Part shown: one piece after another, positions 15,069 to 24,410 of the stretch | How positions within the stretch are numbered: position 1 is the first letter of the stretch | Layout of the letters: the number at the start of each line of letters is the position of its first letter | Assembly (NCBI GenBank): GCA_965211775.1 | Contig: OZ242974.1 | Coordinates: 1,798,001-1,862,000, forward strand | Source: Thiodiazotropha sp040506975 | Lineage (GTDB): Bacteria > Pseudomonadota > Gammaproteobacteria > Chromatiales > Chromatiaceae | Reading direction: 5' to 3' | DNA length: 64,000 bases | The notes under the pieces: generated by a model | Seen by the model: only the letters and a program-made list of their open reading frames with translations | Told to the model about the DNA's origin: nothing | Database searches by the model: none | Position numbers and translations under genes: made by a program

Positions 15069-16808
15069 ATGGCGGGCGGAAAGAAGAGAAAGAATCACCA
15101 GGCAGAAGTCATCAGGCTACCGAGTTATCGTGCCCGGCGCATCACTGTGCTTGTGGTGATCGGACTGGCCTTCGCTGCGCTGATCTGGCGATCCGTCGAT
15201 CGTCAGGTGTTTGAGACCGCCTTTCTGCAGGAACAGGGTGAGATGCGCTACCTGCGCACCATGACGGTAAGTGCCAGCCGGGGCATGATCGCAGACCGCA
15301 ATGGAGAGCCGCTGGCAATCAGTACTCCGGTTAAGAGCGTGGCCGCCAACCCGAAGGTCATCAAGGGCGACAGCGAAACCATCGGTGCGCTTGCATCGAC
15401 CCTGAATCTCGATCCTGATCGCCTGCGCAGATTACTCTCCAGCGAACGTGGGTTTGTCTATCTCAAAAGGCGTGTCAATCCCGACATTGCAGAGCGGGTG
15501 GATGCCCTTGAGCTGGATGGGATCGATCTGCTTTCCGAATACCGTCGTTTCTATCCCAGTGGCGAGGTGATGTCGCACATCGTCGGCTTCACCAATATCG
15601 ATGACCAGGGGCAGGAGGGGATAGAGCTGGCGTACGATGAGTGGCTCAGCGGCAGTGCCGGTGCAAAGCGGGTGATCAAGGACGGCAAGGGGCGCGTGGT
15701 TGAGCAGGTGGAGAATATCCGCAGTCCCTCTCCCGGCAGGGAACTGAAGCTCAGTATCGACCGGCGCCTGCAGTTTCTCGCCTACCGGGAACTCAAGGCG
15801 GCGGTGAGCAAGCATAAGGCGCGGTCGGGGTCGGCGGTGATCCTGGATAGCCGCAGCGGTGAGATTCTGGCGATGGTCAACAGCCCGTCATACAACCCTA
15901 ATGCAATACGTGGCCGCCGCTCCAGCAGTCTGCGCAACCGTGCGGTAACCGATGTCTTCGAACCCGGTTCCACCATCAAGCCGTTCACCGTGGCTGCGGC
16001 AGTGGAGTTGGGGCGTTTCAAGCCCAATACGCCGATCGATGTCTCCCCCGGCCAGATGAAGGTGGGACGCTATCTGGTCAGGGATAACCGAAACTACGGC
16101 ATGATCGATGTGGCGACAGTATTGCGTAAATCGAGCAATGTGGGTGCCAGCAAGATTGCCCTGTCGATGCAGCCGGAGACCTTGTGGAGACTCTTTTCAA
16201 GCCTGGGTTTCGGCGAGAGTCCCTATAGTCAGTTCCCCGGTGAGTCAAGTGGCCGGTTGCCGCACTTCTCCGATTGGTCCAGTTTTGAACAGGCGACCCT
16301 CTCCTTCGGTTATGGGCTTTCCGTGACCCCGTTGCAGCTTGCCAGGGCCTATGCGGTGCTGGCCAATGACGGTTTGCGCATGCCGGTCTCGCTGCTGAAG
16401 CTTGACCAGCCTGCGGAGGGTGTCAGGGTGATGCGCAAGAGCACCGCCAGGACAGTGGTCAGGATGTTGGAGGCCGTGGTGTCCAATGAGGGGACGGCGC
16501 CTCTGGCTGCAGTCCCCGGCTATCGCGTGGCCGGCAAGACGGGGACCGCAAAGAAATCGGTGGCCGGGGGATATGCGGAGGATAAATATCTCTCCCTTTT
16601 TGTCGGTATCGCACCGGCCGGCGACCCCCGGCTGGTGATGGCGGTGTTCATCGATGAACCCAAAGGCAAGGAGTATTACGGCGGTTTGGTGGCTGGGCCG
16701 GTCTTCTCAAGGGTGATGAGCGGTGCGCTGAGATTGTTGAATATTCCTCCCGACAAGCATTGGCATGAAAACAATACCCTGATGGCTCGATTGGGGGACC
16801 GGCGATGA
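15069..16808 (+). CDS. ftsI: Septal peptidoglycan transpeptidase FtsI (PBP3)
   Basis: A 579-aa monofunctional class B penicillin-binding protein that cross-links septal murein. It has a short basic cytoplasmic tail, one membrane helix at about residues 25-43, a pedestal domain, and a transpeptidase domain with all three catalytic motifs: STIK (Ser301), SSN (355-357) and KTG (490-492). It begins 2 bases after ftsL, and its stop overlaps the start of murE by 4 bases. Confidence 0.96.
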   Translation: MAGGKKRKNHQAEVIRLPSYRARRITVLVVIGLAFAALIWRSVDRQVFETAFLQEQGEMRYLRTMTVSASRGMIADRNGEPLAISTPVKSVAANPKVIKGDSETIGALASTLNLDPDRLRRLLSSERGFVYLKRRVNPDIAERVDALELDGIDLLSEYRRFYPSGEVMSHIVGFTNIDDQGQEGIELAYDEWLSGSAGAKRVIKDGKGRVVEQVENIRSPSPGRELKLSIDRRLQFLAYRELKAAVSKHKARSGSAVILDSRSGEILAMVNSPSYNPNAIRGRRSSSLRNRAVTDVFEPGSTIKPFTVAAAVELGRFKPNTPIDVSPGQMKVGRYLVRDNRNYGMIDVATVLRKSSNVGASKIALSMQPETLWRLFSSLGFGESPYSQFPGESSGRLPHFSDWSSFEQATLSFGYGLSVTPLQLARAYAVLANDGLRMPVSLLKLDQPAEGVRVMRKSTARTVVRMLEAVVSNEGTAPLAAVPGYRVAGKTGTAKKSVAGGYAEDKYLSLFVGIAPAGDPRLVMAVFIDEPKGKEYYGGLVAGPVFSRVMSGALRLLNIPPDKHWHENNTLMARLGDRR

Positions 16809-18343
16809 TGGCTGCCGAGCGCATCATGGAGGGAGTGACACTGACATCCCTGCTGCATGGAATAGTCTCCATGCCGCTGCATGATGATCGTGCAGTGACC
16901 GGGATCGCCCTGGACAGCCGCGAAGTATCGCCGGGGGCGCTATTTATTGCCTGTGCCGGTGAACATCATCATGGATTGGCTTTTGCCGAACAGGCGGTCT
17001 CCAGGGGTGCTGCGGCCATTATTTGGGAAGCGGACGCTGCAGATGGAAAAAAGCTGGCAGCCGATGTGAAGCTGCCCGTGCCCCTGTTGGCGGTACCTGG
17101 TTTATCACAATATGTAAGCCGGATCGCCGGTCGTTTTTGCCACCATCCCAGCCGTCAGATGACCGTCTATGGGATAACCGGCACCAATGGCAAGACCAGT
17201 ATCAGTCAATTGTTGGCCCATGCGCTGACGAGCGAGATCCCCTGCGGCATCATGGGTACCCTGGGTGTGGGGCTCCCCGGGCAATTGAAGTCTACCGGAT
17301 ATACGACCCCCGATGCGGTGACCTTGCAGAGACATTTGCATGAACTGCTGGCGCAGGGTGTTGGCGCGGTGAGTATGGAAGTTTCATCCCATGCGTTGGA
17401 TCAGAATCGGGCTGCCGCTGTGGCATTTGATTGCGCAATCTTCACAAATCTCAGTCGCGATCATTTCGATTATCACCGAACGCTGGAAAACTATGCCGCA
17501 GCCAAACAGAGGCTGTTTCATATGCCGGACCTCAGCAGTGCGGTGATCAATCTCGATGACAGTTTCGGCAGAACCATTGTCGGATCGATGGCGGAAGGGG
17601 TGAAGCTGCTGGGATACAGTCTCGATCCGGCAGCTGATTTGCCTGCCGGTCTCAGCGGCTGGGCGCGGACCCTGGAGATAGATTCCACTACCCAGGGTAT
17701 GCGCATCAAGATATCAACCCACTTGGGCGATGCTGATCTGGAGACGAAACTGCTTGGTCGCTTCAATGCGGCCAATCTATTGGCGGTCCTGCTGGTGCTG
17801 TTGCAACGGAACTGGTCTTTGCAGCGTGCCGTGGCGGTGCTTTCGGAACTCAATACAATCCCCGGCCGGATGGAGCTGCTGGGCGGCGGAGAGAGACCTG
17901 GCGTCGTGGTCGACTACGCCCATACCCCGGACGCCCTGGAAAAGGCGTTGCAGGCCCTTCGGGTGCACTGTCCGGGTTCGCTCAGTGTGGTATTCGGCTG
18001 TGGCGGGGATCGTGATCGCGGTAAGCGCCCGCTGATGGGCGAATTGGCTGAGCAGCTGGCCGATCGAGTAATCATTACCGATGACAATCCGCGCAGTGAA
18101 CCGAGCGGTGAAATCATTCAGCAGATCCTGGCCGGCTTGAAGATGCCGGACAGGGCGATGGTCGAACCCGATCGGCATCGTGCAATCCATGCCGCCATTG
18201 CCCATGCATCGCCTGGTGACCTGGTACTGGTGGCTGGTAAGGGTCATGAGGATTACCAGCTTGTCGGGGAGAAGGTGCTCCATTTCGATGACCGTGAACA
18301 GGCCGCAGCCGCACTCGATGCGTGGTCGCTGGAGGCCCAATGA
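16805..18343 (+). CDS. murE: UDP-MurNAc-L-Ala-D-Glu:meso-DAP ligase
   Basis: A 512-aa cytoplasmic Mur ligase adding the third stem-peptide residue. It has the N-terminal UMAG-binding domain (VTGIALDSREVSPGALFIA), the ATP loop GTNGKT at residues 126-131, and C-terminal DDNPRSE. The DNPR motif is the signature of enzymes that add meso-diaminopimelate rather than lysine. The start is ATG 16805 (or 16808), within the end of ftsI. It overlaps murF by 4 bases. Confidence 0.96.
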   Translation: MMAAERIMEGVTLTSLLHGIVSMPLHDDRAVTGIALDSREVSPGALFIACAGEHHHGLAFAEQAVSRGAAAIIWEADAADGKKLAADVKLPVPLLAVPGLSQYVSRIAGRFCHHPSRQMTVYGITGTNGKTSISQLLAHALTSEIPCGIMGTLGVGLPGQLKSTGYTTPDAVTLQRHLHELLAQGVGAVSMEVSSHALDQNRAAAVAFDCAIFTNLSRDHFDYHRTLENYAAAKQRLFHMPDLSSAVINLDDSFGRTIVGSMAEGVKLLGYSLDPAADLPAGLSGWARTLEIDSTTQGMRIKISTHLGDADLETKLLGRFNAANLLAVLLVLLQRNWSLQRAVAVLSELNTIPGRMELLGGGERPGVVVDYAHTPDALEKALQALRVHCPGSLSVVFGCGGDRDRGKRPLMGELAEQLADRVIITDDNPRSEPSGEIIQQILAGLKMPDRAMVEPDRHRAIHAAIAHASPGDLVLVAGKGHEDYQLVGEKVLHFDDREQAAAALDAWSLEAQ

Positions 18344-19707
18344 ACGGGCTTTATCTCTCTCAAATAGCGGAAAGTCTGCACGGAACCCAGGTTGGCGAAG
18401 ATGTCCGTTTCAGCTCGGTCAGCACCGATAGCCGCACCCTGGCGGAGAATGATCTCTATGTCGCCTTGAAGGGGCCCAATTTTGATGGCCACACCTTCAT
18501 CGGTCAGGCGCGGGACAAGGGGGCTGTGGCAGTGATGGTGAGCGAACCGCAGAACCCTGAGATTCCCCAACTTCAGGTATCGGATACCCGGATCGGACTC
18601 GGTCGTCTGGCTGGGGTCTGGCGGGATTGTTTTGCCGTGCCGCTGATCGCCATTACCGGCAGCAACGGCAAGACCACCGTCAAAGAGCTGCTCGCCGCCA
18701 TCCTGCGGCAAAAAGGAAGCGTACTGGCCACCAGGGGTAATTTTAATAATGAGATCGGCCTGCCGCTCACATTGCTGCGCTTGCAGGATGAAGCCTATGC
18801 GGTAGTGGAAATGGGTGCCAATCACCCCGGCGAGATCGGCTACCTGAGCCAGATCGCCCACCCGGATGTGGCCCTCATCACCAATGCCGGTGCCGCTCAT
18901 CTCGAGGGGTTCGGCGATCTGCAGGGTGTCGCTCGGGCAAAGGGTGAGATCCTCAGCGGACTCAAACCCACCGGGATAGCCGTATTGAATGCCGACGATG
19001 ACTATTTTCCCCTTTGGCGCGGTCTGCTGGACGAACGCAGACTGATCAGCTTCGGCAGTTCGAGGCATGCGGCCGTGCACTGTGATCTCTCCCGGGCCGA
19101 GATGCGCTGGACGGAATTGGGTTATTACAACCACATGCAAGTCAGTTATCAGACAGAGTGTTTTGACGTAAGACTTGCGCTCGCCGGCCGACACAACCTG
19201 ATGAATGCCCTGGCGGCGATTGCGGGTGCGCTGGCGATGGGGTGCTCAGGCGGGGATATCGAGCGGGGACTCGCAAGTGTCGAGCCAGTGGCAGGCCGTC
19301 TGCAGATGCGTTTCACTCCCGCCGGCTACCGCCTCATCGACGACACCTATAACGCCAATCCCGATTCGGTGGAAGCCGCGGTGGATGTTTTACGCAGCGC
19401 ACCGGGCGAGCGGGTGATGGTGCTGGGGGATCTGGCTGAACTGGGTGACCAATCCGTTGCTCTGCATGGTCAGATGGGTGCAAAGGCGAAACAGGCGGGA
19501 CTCTCCCACCTCTATACCTTGGGAGAGCTGAGCCGGCATGCAGCGTTGAGCTTCGGCGACGGAGCGCTTGCCTTTTCGGATCTGGACGAACTGGTGGGGA
19601 GCCTGACCGGCTCGCTACGGCAAGGCGATACCTTGCTGGTAAAGGGATCCCGGAGCGCGGCTATGGAAAGGGTGGTGGATCGGCTGATGAATGAGGGGAG
19701 AGGCTGA
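18340..19707 (+). CDS. murF: UDP-MurNAc-tripeptide:D-Ala-D-Ala ligase
   Basis: A 455-aa Mur ligase adding D-Ala-D-Ala to complete the pentapeptide precursor. The ATP loop GSNGKTT is at residues 107-113, the central motif EMGANHPGEI follows, and a C-terminal DDTYNANPDS block is the MurF hallmark. ATG 18340 overlaps the murE stop (ATGA); an upstream in-frame GTG would add six residues with no support. Confidence 0.96.
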   Translation: MNGLYLSQIAESLHGTQVGEDVRFSSVSTDSRTLAENDLYVALKGPNFDGHTFIGQARDKGAVAVMVSEPQNPEIPQLQVSDTRIGLGRLAGVWRDCFAVPLIAITGSNGKTTVKELLAAILRQKGSVLATRGNFNNEIGLPLTLLRLQDEAYAVVEMGANHPGEIGYLSQIAHPDVALITNAGAAHLEGFGDLQGVARAKGEILSGLKPTGIAVLNADDDYFPLWRGLLDERRLISFGSSRHAAVHCDLSRAEMRWTELGYYNHMQVSYQTECFDVRLALAGRHNLMNALAAIAGALAMGCSGGDIERGLASVEPVAGRLQMRFTPAGYRLIDDTYNANPDSVEAAVDVLRSAPGERVMVLGDLAELGDQSVALHGQMGAKAKQAGLSHLYTLGELSRHAALSFGDGALAFSDLDELVGSLTGSLRQGDTLLVKGSRSAAMERVVDRLMNEGRG

Positions 19708-19709
19708 CA

Positions 19710-20792
19710 GTGTTGCTCTATTTTACCGATTGGCTTGCTCAGTTCGACAACGGCTTCAGGGTGTTCCAGTACCTGACGTTGCGTACCATCCTGGGGGTTC
19801 TGACGGCATTGATGATCTCCCTGGCCCTGGGTCCTATGATGATACGCCGCCTGAGCTTTCACCAGATTGGACAGACAGTGCGGGATGACGGTCCGGAAAC
19901 GCACTTTTCCAAGGCCGGAACCCCGACCATGGGTGGTTCATTGATATTGGTGGCAATCGCCATCGCCACACTGCTGTGGTCGGACCTGGAAAACCGCTAT
20001 GTCTGGATTGTGCTGATCGTCACCATGATCTTTGGCCTGATCGGATTGGTGGACGACTATAAGAAGCTGGTCCTCAACGACCCTAAAGGTCTGGCGGCGC
20101 GCTGGAAATATTTCTGGCAATCGGTTGCGGGATTGGGTGCATCCCTGGTCTTTTACACCACCGCTACTTCCACCATGGAGACGGCGCTGCTGATTCCCTA
20201 TCTGAAAGATGTATCCCTGGATTGGGGCCCGGTATTCATTCTGTTCAGTTATCTGGTCATCGTCGGCTCCTCCAATGCGGTCAACCTGACTGACGGGCTC
20301 GACGGTCTGGCGATTCTGCCAACCGTGATGGTGGGCGGCGCCCTGGGCATGATCGCCTATGTTACCGGGCACTCTGATTTTGCCACCTATTTGAAGATCC
20401 CCTACCTGCCTGGGGTTGGCGAGCTGATTGTCTTCTGCGCCTCATTGGTTGGCGCCGGATTGGGTTTTCTTTGGTTCAACACCTACCCGGCTCAGGTTTT
20501 CATGGGTGATGTGGGCGCCTTGGCGCTGGGTGCCGCCCTCGGAGTGGTGGCTGTGGCGGTACGGCAGGAGATTGTGTTGTTCATCATGGGTGGGGTCTTC
20601 GTGGTGGAGACGGTATCGGTGGTATTGCAGGTCATGTCCTACAAGCTCACCGGCAAGCGCATCTTTCGTATGGCGCCACTGCATCACCACTTTGAACTCA
20701 AGGGTTGGCCCGAGCCCCGGGTGATTGTGCGGTTCTGGATCATCACCGTCATCCTGGTGTTGGTCGGTCTGGCGAGTCTGAAGATACGTTGA
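19710..20792 (+). CDS. mraY: Phospho-MurNAc-pentapeptide transferase MraY
   Basis: A 360-aa polytopic enzyme that transfers phospho-MurNAc-pentapeptide to undecaprenyl phosphate, forming lipid I. About ten membrane helices are visible. The cytoplasmic active-site motifs are GLVDDYKK (Asp pair), NLTDGLDGLA, and MAPLHHHFEL near the end. The start is GTG 19710, with TTG 19713 as an alternative; both give the family N-terminus. Its stop overlaps murD by one base. Confidence 0.96.
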   Translation: MLLYFTDWLAQFDNGFRVFQYLTLRTILGVLTALMISLALGPMMIRRLSFHQIGQTVRDDGPETHFSKAGTPTMGGSLILVAIAIATLLWSDLENRYVWIVLIVTMIFGLIGLVDDYKKLVLNDPKGLAARWKYFWQSVAGLGASLVFYTTATSTMETALLIPYLKDVSLDWGPVFILFSYLVIVGSSNAVNLTDGLDGLAILPTVMVGGALGMIAYVTGHSDFATYLKIPYLPGVGELIVFCASLVGAGLGFLWFNTYPAQVFMGDVGALALGAALGVVAVAVRQEIVLFIMGGVFVVETVSVVLQVMSYKLTGKRIFRMAPLHHHFELKGWPEPRVIVRFWIITVILVLVGLASLKIR

Positions 20793-22147
20793 TGACGAAG
20801 CAAGCGGCAAATTCAGCTAAAACCCTGATCGTCGGACTGGGGGCGACCGGGCTCTCCTGCGCGCGCTATCTGGCGGCTCAAGGGGAGTCCCTGGCAGTGA
20901 CCGACACGCGCGAGAATCCCCCGGGACTGGAGGCGTTGCGCAAGGATTATCCCGATATGGCGATATTCCTCGGCGGTTTTCAGGCGGAGGTGTTCCATGC
21001 CGCGAGTCGACTGGTGGTGAGTCCGGGGATACCGCTCGATGAGCCGTTGATTCGTGCAGCCAAAGAGCGGCATGTGGAGATAGTCGGCGATGTGGAGCTG
21101 TTCGCCAGAGCGGTGCAGGCACCTGTAGTGGCGATCACGGGTTCAAACGGCAAAAGCACCGTGACCACCCTGTTGGGCGATATGGCGCGCATGGCCGGGA
21201 TAAGGGTGGCCGTGGGCGGCAACCTTGGGGAACCGGCTCTCGATCTGCTGGATGATCAAGTGGAGCTGTACGTGCTCGAACTCTCCAGCTTCCAGTTGGA
21301 GAGCACCCGTTCGCTCAAACCCCATGCCGCGGTTGTGTTGAATATCTCCGCCGATCATATGGACCGTTACCGGGATCTGGATGAGTATGCCGCAACCAAG
21401 GCATCACTCTATAGCGGCAGCGAGATCATGGTAATCAACCGTGACGATCCGATAGTTGCAGCCATGGCAGTGCCGGATGCGGCCACTGTCGGGTTTACTC
21501 TAGGGGCGCCGACTGGAGACGATTTCGGTTTACATGAGCTCGATGGGGTCAAATGGCTGAGTGAGGGGCATACACCTCTGATACCTGTCACCGAACTGCG
21601 AATTCCCGGCCGCCATAATAGTGCGAACGCCCTGGCGGCCCTGGCCTTGGGGAGTGCTGTGGGCCTGCCGCAAAATGATATGCTGGCGGCGCTGAGAAGT
21701 TTTTCAGGGCTCCCCCATCGCACCCAATGGATCTGCGATAAAGGGGAGGTGCGTTGGTACAACGATTCCAAGGGCACCAATGTGGGAGCCACCATCGCCG
21801 CCTTGCAGGGGCTTCATCCCGAAAGCGGCGACAGCCGGAGTGTGCTGATTGCCGGTGGCGATTGCAAGGATGCCGATTTCACTCCCCTGGCGCCGGTTGT
21901 GGAAGAGACAGCCCGTGCCGTCATCCTCATCGGCAGGGATGCATCAGAGCTGGAATCCGCCCTGGCTGGCCGGGTGCGAACTGAGCATGCGGCATCACTT
22001 GAAACGGCAGTCGCGCGGGCGGCGGAGTTGGCGCAACCCGGCGATCGTGTGCTGCTGTCCCCGGCTTGCGCCAGCTTCGATATGTTCCGTAACTTCGAAG
22101 CCCGCGGTGAGGCCTTTATTCAGGCGGTGGAGGCGCTTCCGGCATGA
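20792..22147 (+). CDS. murD: UDP-MurNAc-L-Ala:D-Glu ligase
   Basis: A 451-aa Mur ligase adding D-glutamate to UDP-MurNAc-L-Ala. It shows an N-terminal Rossmann region (TLIVGLGATGLSCARYL), the ATP loop GSNGKST at residues 117-123, and C-terminal LLSPACASFDMFRNFEARGE, the MurD signature. The start ATG 20792 overlaps the mraY stop. The longer in-frame ORF reaching back to 20705 lies within mraY and is not used. Confidence 0.96.
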   Translation: MTKQAANSAKTLIVGLGATGLSCARYLAAQGESLAVTDTRENPPGLEALRKDYPDMAIFLGGFQAEVFHAASRLVVSPGIPLDEPLIRAAKERHVEIVGDVELFARAVQAPVVAITGSNGKSTVTTLLGDMARMAGIRVAVGGNLGEPALDLLDDQVELYVLELSSFQLESTRSLKPHAAVVLNISADHMDRYRDLDEYAATKASLYSGSEIMVINRDDPIVAAMAVPDAATVGFTLGAPTGDDFGLHELDGVKWLSEGHTPLIPVTELRIPGRHNSANALAALALGSAVGLPQNDMLAALRSFSGLPHRTQWICDKGEVRWYNDSKGTNVGATIAALQGLHPESGDSRSVLIAGGDCKDADFTPLAPVVEETARAVILIGRDASELESALAGRVRTEHAASLETAVARAAELAQPGDRVLLSPACASFDMFRNFEARGEAFIQAVEALPA

Positions 22148-23346
22148 ATACGCTGGTACGTCCACAGGCGCATGACGCGCGGGCACGCCGTAATCCCGTC
22201 GCGCAGCCCATCTTCGACTGGTGGCTTCTGGGGGCCGCTGCCATACTGCTCTGTTTCGGCTTGGTCATGGTTTCATCCGCATCGATGACCGAGGGAGACC
22301 GCCTGGGCGGATCGCCCTTCTTTTATGTCTATCGTCATCTGTTTGCCATGTTCCTGGGCTTGCTCTCCGCCTACCTGGTTTTTCAAATAGCGATGATTCA
22401 ATGGCAAAAGGCGGGGCCGTTGCTGGTCTTTTTGGGACTATGCCTGTTAATGCTGTTGTTGGTTCCCGGGATAGGAAAAAGCGTCAATGGCGCGACCCGC
22501 TGGATACCGCTGGGCGGCTTCAATCTGCAGAGTTCCGAATTCATGAAGCTTTTCATGGTGCTCTACATCGCCGGATACCTGGTGCGCCGCCAGGATGAAG
22601 TCGCACGCTCGTTCTGGGGCTTTGCCAAACCGATGCTGCTGTTGATCATCACCAGTTCACTGATCCTGCTGCAACCCGATTTCGGCACCACCGTGGTTCT
22701 GTTCGCGACCGCCACAGGCATGCTGTTTCTCGGTGGGGTAGTGCTCTACCAGTTTGCCACGTTGTTGGTTTTTGCCGGTGTGGCCGGTTGGGCTTTGATC
22801 TATTTCTCGCCCTACCGGTGGCAGCGGATGACGACCTACCTGAATCCCTGGGATGACCCCTTCAATACCGATTTCCAGTTGTCGCAGGCATTGATCGCCT
22901 TCGGCCGGGGGGAGATCAGCGGTGTCGGACTGGGTAACGGTATCCAGAAGCAGTTCTACCTGCCGGAGGCGCATACCGATTTCATCATGGCCGTTGTAGG
23001 TGAGGAGTTCGGTTTGCTCGGCACAGTGGGTGTTATTTTTCTCTTTGCCTTCATTACCTGGCGGGCATTTCAGATTGGTGTCAAAGCGGAACAGGCGGGC
23101 CAACGCTTTTCCAGTTATACAGCCTACGGACTCGGTTTATGGATCGGCATGCAGGCCTTCATCAATATCGGCGTCAATGTCGGGTTACTGCCGACCAAAG
23201 GGCTGACCCTGCCGTTTATGAGCTATGGCGGCAACAGCATCATTGTCGCCTGCATGATGATCGCCATGTTGCTGAGAATCAATTTCGAGTCTCGCCAGAA
23301 AGGCGGTAAAAGCAAGCACCGGAGGCGATCATGGAGCCTCATGTGA
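22144..23346 (+). CDS. ftsW: Septal peptidoglycan glycosyltransferase FtsW
   Basis: A 400-aa SEDS-family membrane protein that polymerises lipid II at the septum together with FtsI. About ten membrane helices are visible. Conserved SEDS segments are ARYW-like NGATRWIPLGGFNLQSSE (loop before helix 4), QPDFGT, EAHTDFIMAVVGEEFG, and GLTLPFMSYGGNS near the end. ATGA overlap with murD at the start; its last 16 bases overlap the beginning of murG. Confidence 0.95.
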   Translation: MNTLVRPQAHDARARRNPVAQPIFDWWLLGAAAILLCFGLVMVSSASMTEGDRLGGSPFFYVYRHLFAMFLGLLSAYLVFQIAMIQWQKAGPLLVFLGLCLLMLLLVPGIGKSVNGATRWIPLGGFNLQSSEFMKLFMVLYIAGYLVRRQDEVARSFWGFAKPMLLLIITSSLILLQPDFGTTVVLFATATGMLFLGGVVLYQFATLLVFAGVAGWALIYFSPYRWQRMTTYLNPWDDPFNTDFQLSQALIAFGRGEISGVGLGNGIQKQFYLPEAHTDFIMAVVGEEFGLLGTVGVIFLFAFITWRAFQIGVKAEQAGQRFSSYTAYGLGLWIGMQAFINIGVNVGLLPTKGLTLPFMSYGGNSIIVACMMIAMLLRINFESRQKGGKSKHRRRSWSLM

Positions 23347-24410
23347 TGGTCATGGCCGGCGGTACGGGTGGGCACCTCTTCCCGGCACTGGCGGTGGCCG
23401 ACTGGATGAAACAGAAAGGTTGCCGCATCACCTGGCTGGGCAGTCGCTCCGGCATGGAGAACAGACTGATTCCTGGCTATGGCTATCCTCTTGAGACGCT
23501 GCAGGTGAAAGGTGTGCGCGGAAGTGGGCTGAAGCGGCATCTGGCTGCTCCGTTTACTATCAGCAAGGCCCTCTGGCAGGCCTATCGCGTATTACGCCGT
23601 ACCCGTCCAAACCTGGTGTTGGGCATGGGCGGGTTCGCCACCGGTCCCGGTGGTTTGGCCGCCAGGTTGATGCGCATACCTCTGGTGATCCAGGAGCAGA
23701 ATGCGATACCGGGATTGACCAATCGGATATTGGCCCAGTTTGCAACCAAGGTGTTCGAGGCCTTTCCCGATAGTTTTGGCGCCGAGGCGCAGGCTGAGAC
23801 GGTGGGCAATCCGGTGCGCCAGGAGATCGTTTCCCTCGATGTGCCGGAAGCACGCTTCGCTGAGCATGAGGGCGCCGTCAGACTGCTGGTTCTCGGCGGT
23901 TCTCTGGGTGCCCGGGCGCTCAATCAGTGCATACCGGAGGCGCTTTCTTTGATGCCGCAAAAACTGCGTCCGCAGGTGCGTCACCAGGCCGGTGAAAAAC
24001 TGCTTGATGAGACCCTTGCCAGATACCGGGAATTGGCGGTCGATGCGGAGGTGAAGGCCTTTGAAACCGATATGGCCGAGGCCTATGCCTGGGCTGATCT
24101 TGTCATCTGTCGCGCCGGCGCGCTGACGGTTTCCGAACTGGCGGCGGCGGGTTTGGGCGCCGTACTCGTACCCTATCCTTTTGCCGTCGATGACCATCAG
24201 ACCCGCAATGCGGAATTTCTGGTCAATGTGGATGCGGCCTACCTTATTCATCAACACAGCCTCGATGGGCGCAATCTGGCGCGATTGCTGGGCAGTCTTT
24301 GCGCAAACAGAAAAAAACTTCTGGAGATGGCTGTGGCTGCCCGCAGTCTGGCAAAGCCGGATGCCGCCGTGCGGGTGGGGCGTTACTGCATGGAGGTCAT
24401 CGGTCCATGA
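23331..24410 (+). CDS. murG: Undecaprenyl-PP-MurNAc-pentapeptide N-acetylglucosaminyltransferase
   Basis: A 359-aa peripheral membrane GT-B glycosyltransferase that converts lipid I to lipid II. The N-terminal GGTGGHLFPALA loop, then GMGGFATGPGG, and in the C-terminal domain RAGALTVSELAAAGLGAVLVPYP and DDHQTRNAEFL (UDP-GlcNAc binding) are all present. ATG 23331 lies inside the last codons of ftsW. It ends with an ATGA overlap into murC. Confidence 0.96.
   Translation: MEPHVMVMAGGTGGHLFPALAVADWMKQKGCRITWLGSRSGMENRLIPGYGYPLETLQVKGVRGSGLKRHLAAPFTISKALWQAYRVLRRTRPNLVLGMGGFATGPGGLAARLMRIPLVIQEQNAIPGLTNRILAQFATKVFEAFPDSFGAEAQAETVGNPVRQEIVSLDVPEARFAEHEGAVRLLVLGGSLGARALNQCIPEALSLMPQKLRPQVRHQAGEKLLDETLARYRELAVDAEVKAFETDMAEAYAWADLVICRAGALTVSELAAAGLGAVLVPYPFAVDDHQTRNAEFLVNVDAAYLIHQHSLDGRNLARLLGSLCANRKKLLEMAVAARSLAKPDAAVRVGRYCMEVIGP

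Noticed and set aside
18253..19194. 313-codon minus-strand ORF across murE/murF
   Set aside because: Antisense shadow of murF; the plus-strand gene has all expected motifs.
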